Notes: generated by a model not told the origin, from the sequence alone. Counted from the first letter of the stretch, positions 20,926-38,415 are shown. The stretch is DNA of 64,000 bases from Kryptolebias marmoratus (GCF_001649575.2 NC_051437.1:13453259-13517258); one strand, 5' to 3'. Numbers and translations are program-made.

Positions 20926-22015
20926 TGTGAACTCTTTAGTGGTGAGCAGGTTGTGCAGATAGGTGTTTAAGAGTTTTTGTTTCCTGTTGTTGAAAACAGC
21001 CGCCTGCAGTGGCTGACATCACAAACAGCAGGCCAAGTTCAGCCGCAAAAGTGATAAATAGGTGATATTTGTATATGTAAGCCATTTATTCTCTTTTTCT
21101 TCTCACTTGATTATTGGCTAGCCACTGTTTATGAAACATTCGTTAAAATCTTGCTACATCAAAGTCTCTGTTTGCTGAGTATACAAGTATGATAAATTTT
21201 TCTGAAGTCTCCTTCCACAGGGAATAATTTAGTGACTGACCTCTAACCTTTGCGATGGCTGTCTGACTTGAACCTGCACATTTGTCCTGGCTCAGCTGGG
21301 TGGTCAGTCAACAGTCCAGCCCATCCTGGCAGAGCAGTTTCTGTGGGAATCCTCTGTGACGCTAAACGCAGGGAGACCTAATGGCTTGGTGTTAAGCTCT
21401 GCTGAGCCTCAGCGCAGCAGCTAGAGGTGCGAATGAAAACACTCTGCGCTGCCAATCGCTCGTCTACTGCAAAATATACTCAACATGGGATCTGCCTCCT
21501 GCCAGCGGTCTTTATCTAAGACCTTGATCTTAACACACAGATGTGTTTTGTTCTTCTCGTGTTGCTTTTCATTTACAAAAAATAATATATCAGCACATGG
21601 TGCTCAAGCTGCAAAGAACTTTACTGTAGACATGTCTGCTCTGTGGATGAAAACTTAAGAGTGTGGGAAAAGGAGGCCATATAAATTCAATTTCATACAG
21701 ACTGCTTGAAGTCATGACATTCTTCCATATTTCGTCACAGATTTGGCATCAGTTTCAGTAGCCTTTGACACAAGAGAAAAACTTGATTTGTGTTTACACA
21801 GTTCCTGTCCTGGTGAGCTGTCTGAAGAAATAACAGCTTCATCTAAACCACCATGTTTGCTCCAAAACCCTATCCCAACTAAACTGTTCAAAGAGGTTTT
21901 TCCCTTCATTTGGGATCTCATCAGTTTGTAATGAATGGCTTTGTACGATGGGTTCTAAGGTTCAGTCTGTTACGTGTAACGCCAGCTGATCTGAAAAGCT
22001 AAAACTCTTATGCAA
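20926..22015. other. Intergenic segment with a GC-richer island
   Basis: The part at 21230-21530 has higher GC than its neighbours and matches no other stretch of the window, so it may be a conserved regulatory element. At 21741-21931 both strands are open for about 60 codons; no family was recognised on either strand and no start or splice context favours one. Confidence 0.4.
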
Positions 22016-22019
22016 TATC

Positions 22020-22310
22020 GCGTGAGGTAGTGCTCAGAGTATGTGTTGTGAAAGCTCTCAGCTACTGTCACATCAAATTTTAGCTTAACATCTGTAAAAC
22101 TGACTGAGCGTGTGTTCCGACCGACTCTTCGTGTATCTGTGCGCATGCACTTTAAGGCAGGAACGATGGCGTGACAGAACTGTACTGATTAAAATATGAC
22201 GAAGTGACGGGGCTGCTCCTTCACAAGCTTGCTCAAAATGTTAATAAGTTGTAGATGTACATCCTGTACTTATTTTAATTGCATTAAAATCTGTCCAAAA
22301 TACTGTATGC
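22020..22310 (+). repeat. Family A dispersed repeat, diverged copy
   Basis: Blocks present are AGTGCTCAGAGTATGTGTTG, CTCAGCTACTGTCACATCAA and TCTGTAAAACTGACTGAG. About 100 bases of unrelated sequence (about 22110-22210, including GCGCATGCAC) then interrupt it before TTAATAAGTTGTAGATGTAC resumes. Confidence 0.7.
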
Positions 22311-22399
22311 ATTGAGTATCAGTCTCAACTACTACCCCGTCAAAGTTTAGGTCTCAGAAATTAAACAGAAACCCAGGTTGAATGGCTTTAGTGGCTCAG

Positions 22400-22862
22400 A
22401 AAGATGGAGTGGTTGATTGAGGAGATGGGTGAGCTTACTCTGAAGGCTGAACAGACTCGTGCAGCCTCTGTGTATGAGGTGGATCTGACTGCTGAAACTG
22501 GAATCTCCCTGAAAGTCCCACATCTGTTGGGACACCTGCAGCCACAGAAGGCAAGTTTAGCAGATTAAGTGCCAATCACAGTCTTGCAGCATTTTATCTT
22601 TTAGCATTCTACTTACATTTGAGTCGAGCAAACATCATTCAACCGATCTGTCTTGACAGCTCACAGCGTCTTTCATCTCCTCTGAAGGTTCTCACAGCCC
22701 TGCAGAGAAGGTGCCACAGCTCATTGACGTCAGCAGCCTACAAACCTCTGTACCCGACCTTTCTGTCCTTCGGTGTTTCTCAACAGGTCAGAGTTCAGAT
22801 GTCAGTGTGAGACATGTTTATCATGGGAGGGGGTCTGTGGATGATTGCAGAAGAGCGGGATG
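22400..22862 (+). CDS. Unrecognised split open reading frame upstream of ren
   Basis: I do not recognise this protein. Segment 1 (22400-22550) is open for 50 codons and contains an ATG at 22404 in good context (AAGATGG). It reads MEWLIEEMGELTLKAEQ at its start and GISLKVPHLLGHLQP near its end. It ends AAG followed by GCAAGT, a perfect GC-type donor. A 109-base intron (22551-22659) ends in TCTTGACAG. Segment 2 (from 22660) continues in the same phase and is rich in Ser, Pro and Leu (for example AEKVPQLIDVSSLQTSVPDL). It runs to a TGA at 22860-22862, or may splice at about 22792 (GTCAGA). It could be a small gene, the end of a larger one, or a decayed exon pair. It lies only about 70 bases before the ren TATA box. 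Confidence 0.3.
22725..22732. promoter_or_regulatory. Full palindromic cAMP response element
   Basis: TGACGTCA is the consensus CREB-binding palindrome. It lies about 210 bases upstream of the ren TATA box. Mammalian renin transcription is driven by cAMP through CREB, so a role here is plausible. It also falls inside segment 2 of the unrecognised open frame, so it could be there by chance. Confidence 0.4.
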
Positions 22863-22934
22863 AAGGGTGGAGGGAAAAATATAAACTTCTACGATAAACG
22901 ACTGACAGGTAAGATCATGATAATGAGGACAGGG

Positions 22935-22943
22935 TATATAAAG
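22935..22943 (+). promoter_or_regulatory. ren: TATA box of ren
   Basis: TATATAAAG lies 117 bases before the ren start codon, so a transcription start near 22965 and a 5' UTR of roughly 85 bases are expected. The position fits the TATA-containing promoters of other renin genes. Confidence 0.7.
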
Positions 22944-23051
22944 AGCCGGGTGAGGGAAGCATACACAAATTTATTAAACCTGGATACACACAAAACCAGG
23001 ACCACATAGCAGCTGCCTTATTGGTTTATATTTTCTGTCACAGGCATCACC

Positions 23052-29059
<6,008 letters not shown>

Positions 29060-29373
29060 CAGGAAGCTGAACAATAATCATTTTCTGCTTTTTTTGCATT
29101 AATATTTTTGCTGCTAACTCTCAATAATTTCCTGCCACCGCTTGGCCCAGTGCATTCTTAGTTTTTTGTTTTGTTTTGTTTTGTTTTTAATTCATGATTT
29201 AAAAAAACTGCTTTTTCTTTACTAGAGTGACAAAAAGATTTGCGTGACATTTATTGCGTCTTTAGTTTTTGTTTGTGCACGATTTGCACCGAACATCTCG
29301 TGAACATGTCCCAATTAATGGGCGTTTTTCAGCAAATTCAGTCCTTCTGTGTGCTGCTCTGCCTGATGTGAAC

Positions 29374-29379
29374 AATAAA
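29374..29379 (+). terminator. ren: ren polyadenylation signal
   Basis: AATAAA lies 315 bases after the ren stop codon and is the first canonical signal there. Confidence 0.7.
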
Positions 29380-30261
29380 ATCTACATCTGCCTCAATCCA
29401 TTATAAGGATATTGAAGTTGTTATTCAAGATTTTTTTTTTAATTTATCCCAAGTCATGGACTGACTGCTTTGTTTCCAATCCTATCTCCTGAGTCTATTT
29501 TGTGACGAAGATGTGAAAGTCAAGACTGAAGTTAGAAACAGATGCTCTTAACAAGTTTTATCAACCACACAAGTGCAGTGTCAGAAAATCTGTGATATGT
29601 TTTAGAAAAAGAAACTGTTTTTAATAATCTTAACAAATGAAGCCATGTGCTTTCTTTATTCTAAATTGACTCCATAAGGTATTTTTCCAGATTAAAAATG
29701 TGCTAAATCTGTTTGGAAAGAATTATAATGAGAGAGACTAAGAGTTTCAACTTATACCTGAAAAAAAATAATAATAATTTTTGATAAACTAAAGCTCACT
29801 TAAGTGAAGTTCATCATAAACAACATTTTCAATTTTGGGGATCAAATGAGCATGTTTAAGGTTAAATAAAGACTGACAGGACAAAAACAATTATTCCGCG
29901 TACCTAGGTGGCAGAGGACACATCAAAACAATAAGGAGATAAAGGTATGAAAATCTATCAGATGCTCTTGTCAGATCTTTTTGTCCTCTGTTCTCTGAAT
30001 CGTCCGGGAATTCCAGTCATGTGATAGAAAGTGACAATGGAGATGTCGCGTTTCCTTCCTCTCTCATCCGTGAATTGTCTGCTACAGATTTTATCTGTTT
30101 AAATGTTCAGTTATGTGAGCATGGACACTTAATCAAAAGTCCAACCATTGCAGAAACATGTCTCTTAGTGTGGGTCAGTCTGGAAGCCTGGCCAAATTGC
30201 TGCTCCAACACAAACAAAACAGACAGACATTACAGAAAATACAGTTAAATTAAAAAAGTTA

Positions 30262-30545
30262 TAAGTTATCATCATGTCAAACCAAACAATATTTTTTCTC
30301 TTTAAATTTAAAAATGACTGAGTTATAGCCATTTCTGTGATTTTAGGGTCGATTAGCTGTAGTGGCCATCTTGACGGTTTGATTTCAAAGGATAACCAGC
30401 TCATGATGTCCATTTATTGAATGACTACTTATTAATAACTGTCCAGTGAGATATTTTGGAAATATGACTGACAAACAAACACACACACACATACACAGTA
30501 CGTACACAGACACAGACAAAATACATTAACTTTTTGACAGCAAAG
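30262..30545 (+). repeat. Family A dispersed repeat
   Basis: It keeps the ATGACTGAGTTATAGCCATTT and GATTAGCTGTAGTGGCCATC blocks and a tail with CCAGTGAGATATTTTGGAAAT, then CA-rich sequence. Confidence 0.7.
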
Positions 30546-31792
30546 GCTCATATTTACGAACAAAAACATGCCCATGTCTCCATTTTGCCCCACAATCTCT
30601 GTTGTTTAGAGGCTTATTTTGCTGCAGACATTTTGATTTAAAAGAACAGATAGACTCTGGTGTATTAATGAGGGCTTCATTCCACTTGGACAAAGTTCTG
30701 CTTGTAAGTATTTTTACAGAACAACCAGTGTGTGCAGCTATACTTGATTAACACACCTGCAGCCCCAATTAACACACCTGTTTTCACTAATTTCTCAAGT
30801 CAAAATGTTGCTGTGAAGTCAGTCTAAATGAAAATAGGAGGGGGAAATAGAGGAGAGGAAAAACTATTGAATAGATTTAGATTTGGACGTACTGGTCTTA
30901 ATAGCTCATTATTTAGAATAAATCAACACAATACAGGAAACTGTCAATATTGTGGAAGTACCAAAATGTACCAAAGCGTCCAGCAACTAGGTGCCTAGTA
31001 GGCTACCCTTGGCTGTCTCTTCCAGCTAAAGAGCAACTCATACCATTTTTTTAACTCAATGCAATTTTCTGGCAACTACTCCTAATTTCCTTTACAATCC
31101 CTCTCTTTGTGCCTCTAAGCAACAACATTTCTAAAACAACTATAAATACTAACACCCTGAACTTGTCTCTTGAAACATTGGGTTTGTAAATGTATCACAA
31201 CCAACAAATTTGCCCAGTCCATGCAGAATGTAAAAAAATGCATGGATGGACGGATGGATGGATGAACGGATAGATAAATGACTTTAGAGTGCTTTACAAA
31301 CTTCACTGCAACAAGATCTGCACAGGTATGGAAAACTCAAATGCATTGCATAACAAAAACATCCATAATAGCCTCTAAATCTTGTGCTTTATTAAAAAAA
31401 AAGCCTAGTTCCCATCATAATCAGTGTGACTAAAGCAAAACAAAATAAACTAAAAACATCAGAGAACAGGTCACATGGGTTTGCTATATGAGAATACAGA
31501 CCAACTCTGGCAACTAACTAAAAGAAAAGGTTTAGTAGAAGGCTGTAGCTGATTAACTGGCAGGGCCAAGATACATGAAGTAAGCACACTGGATTGTTTT
31601 GGAGTGATGAAAAACCATGTGGCTGATGAAAAAAGGGAAAAGAGCAAGGACAACAAAACAAAACAGATTATGGGTAAAAAAAAATTGAAGAGAAAGAAAA
31701 TATAGTCATTTAGTTTCAGTTGTTAGACTTTTTTACCTACAGTGGATGTGCTTGGATTGCCAGCAGAGAGCATCTTTGTTTTTTTTCTAAAA

Positions 31793-31846
31793 ATTCTTGC
31801 ATTTTATTTAGATGCCATGTTTGGCATCTAAATAAAATGCAAGAAT
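31793..31846. repeat. Perfect 25-base inverted repeat (hairpin)
   Basis: The arm at 31793-31817 is the exact reverse complement of 31822-31846, with a four-base spacer. It lies at the upstream edge of the Tc1-like fragment. Confidence 0.95.
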
Positions 31847-32110
31847 GTGGAATAACATCCTTTTTGAACAGATAAACCCAACGTGGATCTGTTGGGGCAC
31901 AATACAACACTTGCAAAAACCAAACAGCATTTTGCCACAAACACCTCTGACCAAATCCCCAGCGTGGTGGTGGAGGGCGAATAATATTAACTCTCTTTCT
32001 CAGTTTAAAATTTGGGACTTCGCAGTAAGTACATTAAACTCCTCTGTATGCTGACATACCCTAGAGACCATTCATCCTTCAACTGCATCTTGGCCCAATG
32101 CATTAAAACA
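31822..32110 (+). mobile_element. Tc1/mariner-like transposon fragment
   Basis: The order of blocks (AACATCCTTTTTGAACAGAT, CAAAAACCAAACAGCATTTT, CACAAACACCTCTGACCAA, GTGGTGGTGGAGGG, AAACTCCTCTGTATG, then GACCATTCATCC and CTTGGCCCAATGCAT) follows a transposase-coding stretch of a Tc1/mariner-type element common in fish. The reading frame is broken and internal parts are missing. The family assignment is from memory of the block order. Confidence 0.55.
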
Positions 32111-32565
32111 TAGTCCCCAGCACAGCTGTAAATCTACAACAAAATGATTGGAAAAATAAGAATTGCTGTGACACCAACAAAGTTCAGACATGACTGAATT
32201 CTTGGATGGGTCGAGTTTCTGTCTAAACAAATGCCTGTAATCTTCAATGCACTAAAGTAACACTGAAAAAAAGAACAACCAGTTGCAGACAGCAGCTTCT
32301 CCTGTCACTGGTGTTTCTTCTGTCTACACATGGACACAAACACACAAAAACAGAATCTATAATCTACGTTCAACAAACTGCTCTGTGCATTGTTAACACA
32401 TGATAAAATGTCCTATTTAAAATGAACTAAGTCGCATTTTCACATAGCTGAAGACTTGTCATGCAAAAAAACTGCTACCCTGGCTAGGCTGAAAGGGGTA
32501 ACATCAGAGGGGATTCCTGCATTTTGTAAACATCTTCAATATTTTGTGTCAGTTCACGTGATTAA

Positions 32566-32593
32566 TTTTTAACCCTAACCTAACCCTAACCCG
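32566..32593 (+). repeat. Short telomere-like (CCCTAA)n run
   Basis: About four units of CCCTAA, one of them altered (AACCCTAACCTAACCCTAAC), directly abut a family B end. Confidence 0.85.
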
Positions 32594-32715
32594 CTCTGAC
32601 CGGCCACTGACTCATCAGTCTGGTCAGAAGAAAACTCTGTCTCTCCATCTATCTCTCTACTGTTTAAAGTTTTCCACAAAACCCCTTTTTAAAAGATCTT
32701 AACTTTTCTGTTCAT
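32585..32715 (+). mobile_element. Family B miniature element, right-end fragment B6
   Basis: It contains GACTCATCAGTCTGGTCAGA, then TTTTCCACAAAACCCC and AAAAGATCTTAACTTTTC, matching the right side of B2. The rest is missing. Confidence 0.55.
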
Positions 32716-34111
32716 CCTAAACTTCGACTGACGCTTCCTACGTTGGCCATGGTGCTCAGCTGAAGTCACAGAAGGTTAGGAGTCCTTGATATTAAAGTGG
32801 CCCAAATTTAGGACCACTTAGTTATCAAACTTCACCTCTCCGCATTGAAGAAAACAGGCCAACATTCTGTTTATCTATTAACATAACGATTTAAAGAAAA
32901 TCTTGTACTTGACTTCTCTTTTTTTATTCTCTCTAGAGTTACCTTGATATTATCAAACATATTATCAATAGTTAGTATTTAAAGCCCAAATATCATAATA
33001 GAAGCAGAGTGGAGAAGTTTCTAGCTAGATGTAAAAAAATATTAGTTAATTCAGGCCAAGGTACTGTTTACAGAAACTGAAGTCTTAGCTATTGTTTTCT
33101 CTGAAGCAGACTGACCCATGTAAATTATAAATCTCTCAAAGATTTTTTTTTTTTATCAGACATTGTTTACCTTTTATTTACCACAAAGTTTTACTAACAC
33201 GTCACCACAATCTGACATTGTGAAGGTTTTTTTTTTTTTATCTGAACTGATTTTAAAGATTGGAAAGGTTTTAGTGTCTGATTTTGTGTGCAGTTTGTTT
33301 CAGGGTTTGCAAACAAACCTCAAAACTGCAAACATGATCTATAAAAGACTGCCATGCTGTTGTGTAAAGAGCTTTCAACATGCAGACGTGACATGAGGAG
33401 TTGGACGTTCAATAGCACATAAAACCAAAAGCTTGAAAACACAAAAAAACAAGGTTGTAAACCGTTCTTCGGAAATTGCTAATAAGTGTTTAAGTTGGAA
33501 AAATTGGTTTTGGAAGAATATTTTTCTAGTCTTGATGTATTTTTTGGAGGGCTGTTTCTGATTTTTTTTTTTTTTTTCACATAGCTAATGTCCCTACAAA
33601 GGAAACTATTATTGTTTTGTAATCTAATTCTGTTTGAGAGATACTGAGATCATATCATCTTTTTAAAAGTTATTTTAAGGGTTTGAGTTTCAAAAACAAA
33701 AAAAACAGATGTTACACACCTGAAGTTCACGGAGGGTCCTACAGAAGATCTTTCATCAAAAATAATAATAACAATAATAATGATAAATCATTTCACAAGA
33801 TCGGACTGCAACCGCAAACCAGTTTGCCACACCACATCCTTAAAGCCTGGAATACTTTGTCAAGCTTGTAGAGGAGGTGTTAAAGAGAGCCGTCTGTCAG
33901 CTGAAACAGTCAGTCTCAGTTTGAACTCTCTGAAGGAAGGAGGAGCATGTCAGCCAATGCTTTGAAAAGCAGTGCCACATGACGGAGTGTCACATTTACT
34001 TTACAAGAAATTCCTTTCTGTGGAGTGGACGTGGATATACGAAAAAGACCTTTTTGCTTCAATGTGTGTGACAGAGGAGTCTGGTGTTTTCCATTGTCAA
34101 ACACGTACCAG

Positions 34112-37029
34112 ATGACCATCCCTGTGTCAACCCTGAGTCAGAGCAAAGCAAAGGTAGGTGAGAGCTTTTGATTAATCAGCGCAATGACAAATCCCACTCT
34201 AATGCGTTCATTGCGCAACTTGCTACTATACATGGCTGCTCCATTGTGCAGTTGAAGATATTATCAAAGGCTTGGGAAAAAATTATGTGCTGAGTGATAA
34301 CTGCATCATGTGGTCCTGCTTTTGTCCCATTCCAGTCACAACAATAGTTTTATTACATTACATTAATCTGATTACGTGTCATCATTAGGCATTCATCGAG
34401 TTCCCAGTAATATTCCAACATGATGGGTTTTTTCTTGGAGAAACTCTCTTTTCACGTCTTGGATTCAAATTACAGGGTATTGGTTAACTTTTTTTAAGTT
34501 TAAGCCTAAATGGCACGAGAATTTCTCTTTTCTTCCTGCTTTCTTTTCTTTTATGAAATTATAACTGGATGAGATAGTTCACAATAACTTACTCACATAT
34601 ATTTCCTGTGCAAAAGTCAAACTGCACAGTCTTACATTTATAAGCGAAACAGCCAGGAAAACCAACCAAAAATAATAAAAAAAAGTTTTTCATGCTTGCA
34701 GCTCTCTAAGAAAGTTTTGTTTTACTCTTAATCCAAGTCAGAAATTGAGTGAAAATATTCTGCTCTTTTGTTTTAATTTAGCGACTTGCTTTGCATCTGT
34801 TTTGTGTTTGTCCATAGATGAAGGCAAATGTGAAGTCAAATAAATTATGTAGATGATTAACCCCAACCCCTCCCCCTTAAAAAAAACAAAAAACTTCAAG
34901 TGTTAAGACTTTTTCTTGTAGTGTGAAGAACACAAGCTTGTCTCCATATTTCCAGTTCATCTGGAGTCCATTTGGTCAGTAATGTTGCTAAAAACTGTCT
35001 GTTAGGAGGCATCGGGAGCTAAAGGAAGAGTCCTCCTGTTGATTTTTGCAGCCGAGTGTCTATGGCACAAATTTAAAAAGAAAAAAATCACCAGAACTTA
35101 TTTGATCTCATTTTAGCAAAAAGGTTTTTCAAGGTCACACACTCAAACATTGTCTGTCTCCACGTTTGATCCAAATTTTGCTCAAACCAAAGTTGTTTCA
35201 CACAGTTTAGACAAATATGGGCAGAGGCGGTGGAAAAAGGGGTTGTTTTTACTTTTACTGAGCAGTTTCTAGTATCTGCTGCAGGAATTTGGGTTAGGCC
35301 ATTTAAGTTGTGGCACAATTTGATGGAAATTCAATCAGCGTATGCTTTGAAGTCCCTTTTTTGTTTTATGGGGGGTTTTGTTTTGTAAAATGATCTATAA
35401 AACAGATTTTTTTTTCAAAGAAAACTTGAAAAGTTTGAAAACTGAAAAGTGCCACAGAAAAAGAGAGGAGGACGATCAAGTTGAAATGTTATAGCCGGCA
35501 CAGCACATTGGATTTTATTTACATATGGCTGAGTTAATATGTGTTTTGTGTCAGTTGCAGGTAAAGTGTCTGTGTGTGCTTATGTTCCTGAGCTTCCCCC
35601 TGACAATGACTGAGATCCCCGGTCCATGCAGACACTCGATTACTAGAGAGCACCTGATGACAGTTAGGCAGCTGGTAGGTGTTAGAGCAACATCAGAACG
35701 ATCGAATTACATTTCTTTGATCTGAGCTGCTCCTGTCGTTGTTTCTGCAGATGGACAACCAGTTGAGAAGTGGATGTTCAATAACCTACACATTCATAGA
35801 ACGGAGAACGTTGGTAAGGCAGCTCTTGTTGAATGAGACGGTTTATCGCTGAAGGCGAGAGGCGATAATCTTTTTTGCCCCGTCTGTGCATGCGTGATAT
35901 CACATGAACCACTTGACAGATTTTACTGAAACTCTCAGAAAGTGATTAATGGATGTACATCTAAAACTCATAATAATTCAAGATGACTGACACAGCCAGT
36001 TGACCTCAGTCTACATAAAAACAGCTGTAACTCAGTCAGCCTTACAGATAATGAGCTAAAATTTGATGTGGTAGTAGCTGATAGTCAGGATCTCACAGGA
36101 CCTTATGAGATTATGATTAATTTCATTTACAAGGTTTGACCAAAAGGGCTACACCTCTCATTTCTCAGCACAAGATGATCTTAGTCTAAACCTCTGGTAT
36201 GAAAGGCGACGGGCAAAATACACTTCTTCAGGGAATGCTGCACATTTTATTCCACATGTAAAGTGAAGTTTCCATTGAAGTGCTTTACCTGATTACCTTT
36301 TCTACAGAGCAAATGTTGCTTTGTGAAAGCTGCATTACCTTGGATACTGGAGCTGCTCACCACCCACTTCAAGTACAACCGGGGTTCAGTAAACGACGGC
36401 TATGTTCAGACCCTGAGAGCACTCATCCTTAACATTTATTCCCAGAGATGTGTGCCAGAGATCAATGAAGAAGTCGAGGTGGGTTGTGGAAAATAACATC
36501 TCCTTTAAAACATAAAACGGAAATCTGTTAGATGAGAAATCTCCACGCATATGCAGATAAATTTTGTTCTGCCTCTTGGGATCTGTTGCAGGACAAGCCT
36601 GAGAGCTTTGAAATGGTCCACCACGGGTCTACTTTAGACGCCCTGCGGAAAGCTTCAGATGTGTTGTCTGTTTACTGGGAGCTGGTAACAACCAGTGATT
36701 CACCAGTCGACTGGAGATGCCAGTATGAATACTCAGAATCCTTCGGCTCCACAACAGAGGAGCTCCCCGCAGAGTCCACCACACGGTATTTTACAGGTGT
36801 GAAATTTAATCTTTTAGGAATGCCGTGTGATGGATGAGAAGTGCAGATGTCTGAGAACGCTGTGATCACAGGACATGTGGATCTTTCTGCAGACAGTTTT
36901 GGAAGGAACTCAGCAAAGGCCTCGCAGAGAAGACCGAGCAGAGATTTGTTCAAGCTTGGCTTCATCATTACGTCCATCTGCGGAGGACTGCTAATTATAT
37001 TTACCCTCTACTGTCTCATCATACACAAG
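34112..37029 (+). CDS. csf1: Macrophage colony-stimulating factor 1, coding exons 1-6
   Basis: Cytokine ligand of the CSF1 receptor; drives macrophage-lineage growth. Coding exons: 34112-34153, 35561-35674, 35751-35813, 36308-36478, 36592-36796, 36893-37029, all GT-AG with matching phase, giving 244 residues before the C-terminal exon. The signal sequence spans the exon 1-2 junction (hydrophobic CLCVLMFLSFPL). The helical cytokine region is about 35-175, with PGPCRHSITREHL, MDNQLRSGCSITYTF and KAALPWILELL. A short Ser/Thr-rich stalk leads to a transmembrane helix at about 220-242. Cys37, 61, 77, 121 and 173 align with human mature Cys7, 31, 48, 90 and 139; equivalents of Cys102 and Cys146 are missing, and Cys76 is extra. 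There is no long proteoglycan spacer, so this resembles the short membrane-anchored form. Whether it is csf1a or csf1b is not resolved. Confidence 0.9.
35840..36230 (-). repeat. Family A dispersed repeat in csf1 intron 3
   Basis: This copy keeps the outer end seen rarely elsewhere: GAAGGCGAGAGGCGATAATC followed by CCCCGTCTGTGCATGCGTG. It continues with TGAACCACTTGACAGATTTT and GAGCTAAAATTTGATGTGGT, and ends near TGAAAGGCGACGGG. It may show the full length of the element. Confidence 0.8.
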
Positions 37030-37994
37030 GTACAAATATTGCCATTTTGTAAACTTAAAAACCCCACACATTCTAATGATGTTTAGTCATGCATTCCAGT
37101 CATATTGTAATAAAACCGGCCTCAGGAGTGAGGCGAGGCTGTCTGAACTCTTCAGAAGCCATAAAAGAAAGGTGGAAACTGGCTTTATTCTCCATCATTA
37201 CATGAAAAAAAAATCTACTAAAACAAACAAGTGTTTTTATGTTCTTATTCGTTTGTTAAGCAGTTTTGCTAACTGGCTATTATTTTGTAAATGATGTGGT
37301 GTTCATACAAAGCAGTGGTTTTCTTCTGGCTGAGGCTCACAATCCACATTAAAGTTCAGTCACGCAGTCCAGTTTAATGAGTCTAACTCTGTGAGTAAAA
37401 CTACTTTCACTTATTTTACAATCACTCCTGTAAGAAAGAAAGAGTATGATAACTACTATGGTAAAAAGACAAACAATAGAAAAATTATTTCTCCCTTCAC
37501 AGTTATTTATAAAGAAACTTGGACACACAGCACAAATCTAGTTTCTGTTTAAAGTATTTAACCATTTGAAGTTAGGGGATACACAGCTGCTCTGTGGTTG
37601 TCTTCAATGTCAGAATAACACTTTATTAATCTTGATAAGAGAAACCTATGATACATGTCTGACCCAGATATCTTGTATATTCGGGATCAATGGACGACTT
37701 CAAAAGCAACAAAATTGATTAGGCCAAATTGTGTGCCAGAGCTCTGATCACTGAGCAGTACAGGAGTAATCTTGAAGCATGTCATTGTAAGGGGTTTTGT
37801 CCGACATGCAGGGACTAAAGTTAACTTGTTATGAGGTAGAAATATGTGAAACTGTTTATCAGATCAAGGACAATCAAATAAAAGCCACTTCCATCTTTCA
37901 GCCTGATAGATGGCGTTTTACTTTCTTTTCCTGGATATCTGTTCAACTGTCTGTTACGTGAGGAAACTTATTTAGCTTGGCTCACCAGTGAAAG

Positions 37995-38415
37995 CCCTTG
38001 TGTGTGTTCCTGTTACCAAAATGTCCCATGAACCACTGGATAAATTCATTAGATATATCTCTGCATCTAATTAAGTTTTGGAGTCAACCCCACTCAAGAT
38101 GTCTACACAGCCAACCAAACTTTAAAAAAAAAAGAATGTCTGTAACTCAGTCAGTTTTACAGATATTGGCCTAAAATTTGGTGTGGTAGGAACTGAGACT
38201 GATCCTCAACACAGACTTTGAGCACTAACAGATTGCACAAGGTCTTTGTTTACAACTTTGCCATTAACTATTTGCAGTCAACTGACTGTCTGTTTTGCAA
38301 AATATCTCATGAGCCACGAGACAAACTTGGCTCAAACCTTCAAGAAATAATCACTGGATAAACTTCCATAGTAGCTGATTAACTTTTAGAGCCAAACCAA
38401 TTCAAGATGAACTGA
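37995..38415 (-). repeat. Two adjacent family A fragments
   Basis: The first runs from CATGAACCACTGGATAAATT to about 38270; the second restarts with AAATATCTCATGAGCCACGA at about 38299 and ends by TTCAAGATGAACTG. A head-to-tail pair suggests nested insertion or duplication. Confidence 0.75.

Larger units (their letters stand above)
29400..34111. other. ren-csf1 intergenic region
   Basis: No coding gene was recognised. It contains a family A copy (30262-30545), a GGAT-type short run near 31245-31265, a perfect hairpin and Tc1-like fragment (31793-32110), a short telomere-like run (32566-32593) and a family B end (32585-32715). The csf1 promoter must lie near its right end; a CCAAT motif at about 33953 is the only element I can point to. 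Confidence 0.5.

Noticed and set aside
21712..21931. Open frames of about 60-70 codons on both strands
   Set aside because: Both strands are open over the same bases, no start or splice signal favours one, and neither looks like a known family. I kept it only as a note in the intergenic entry.
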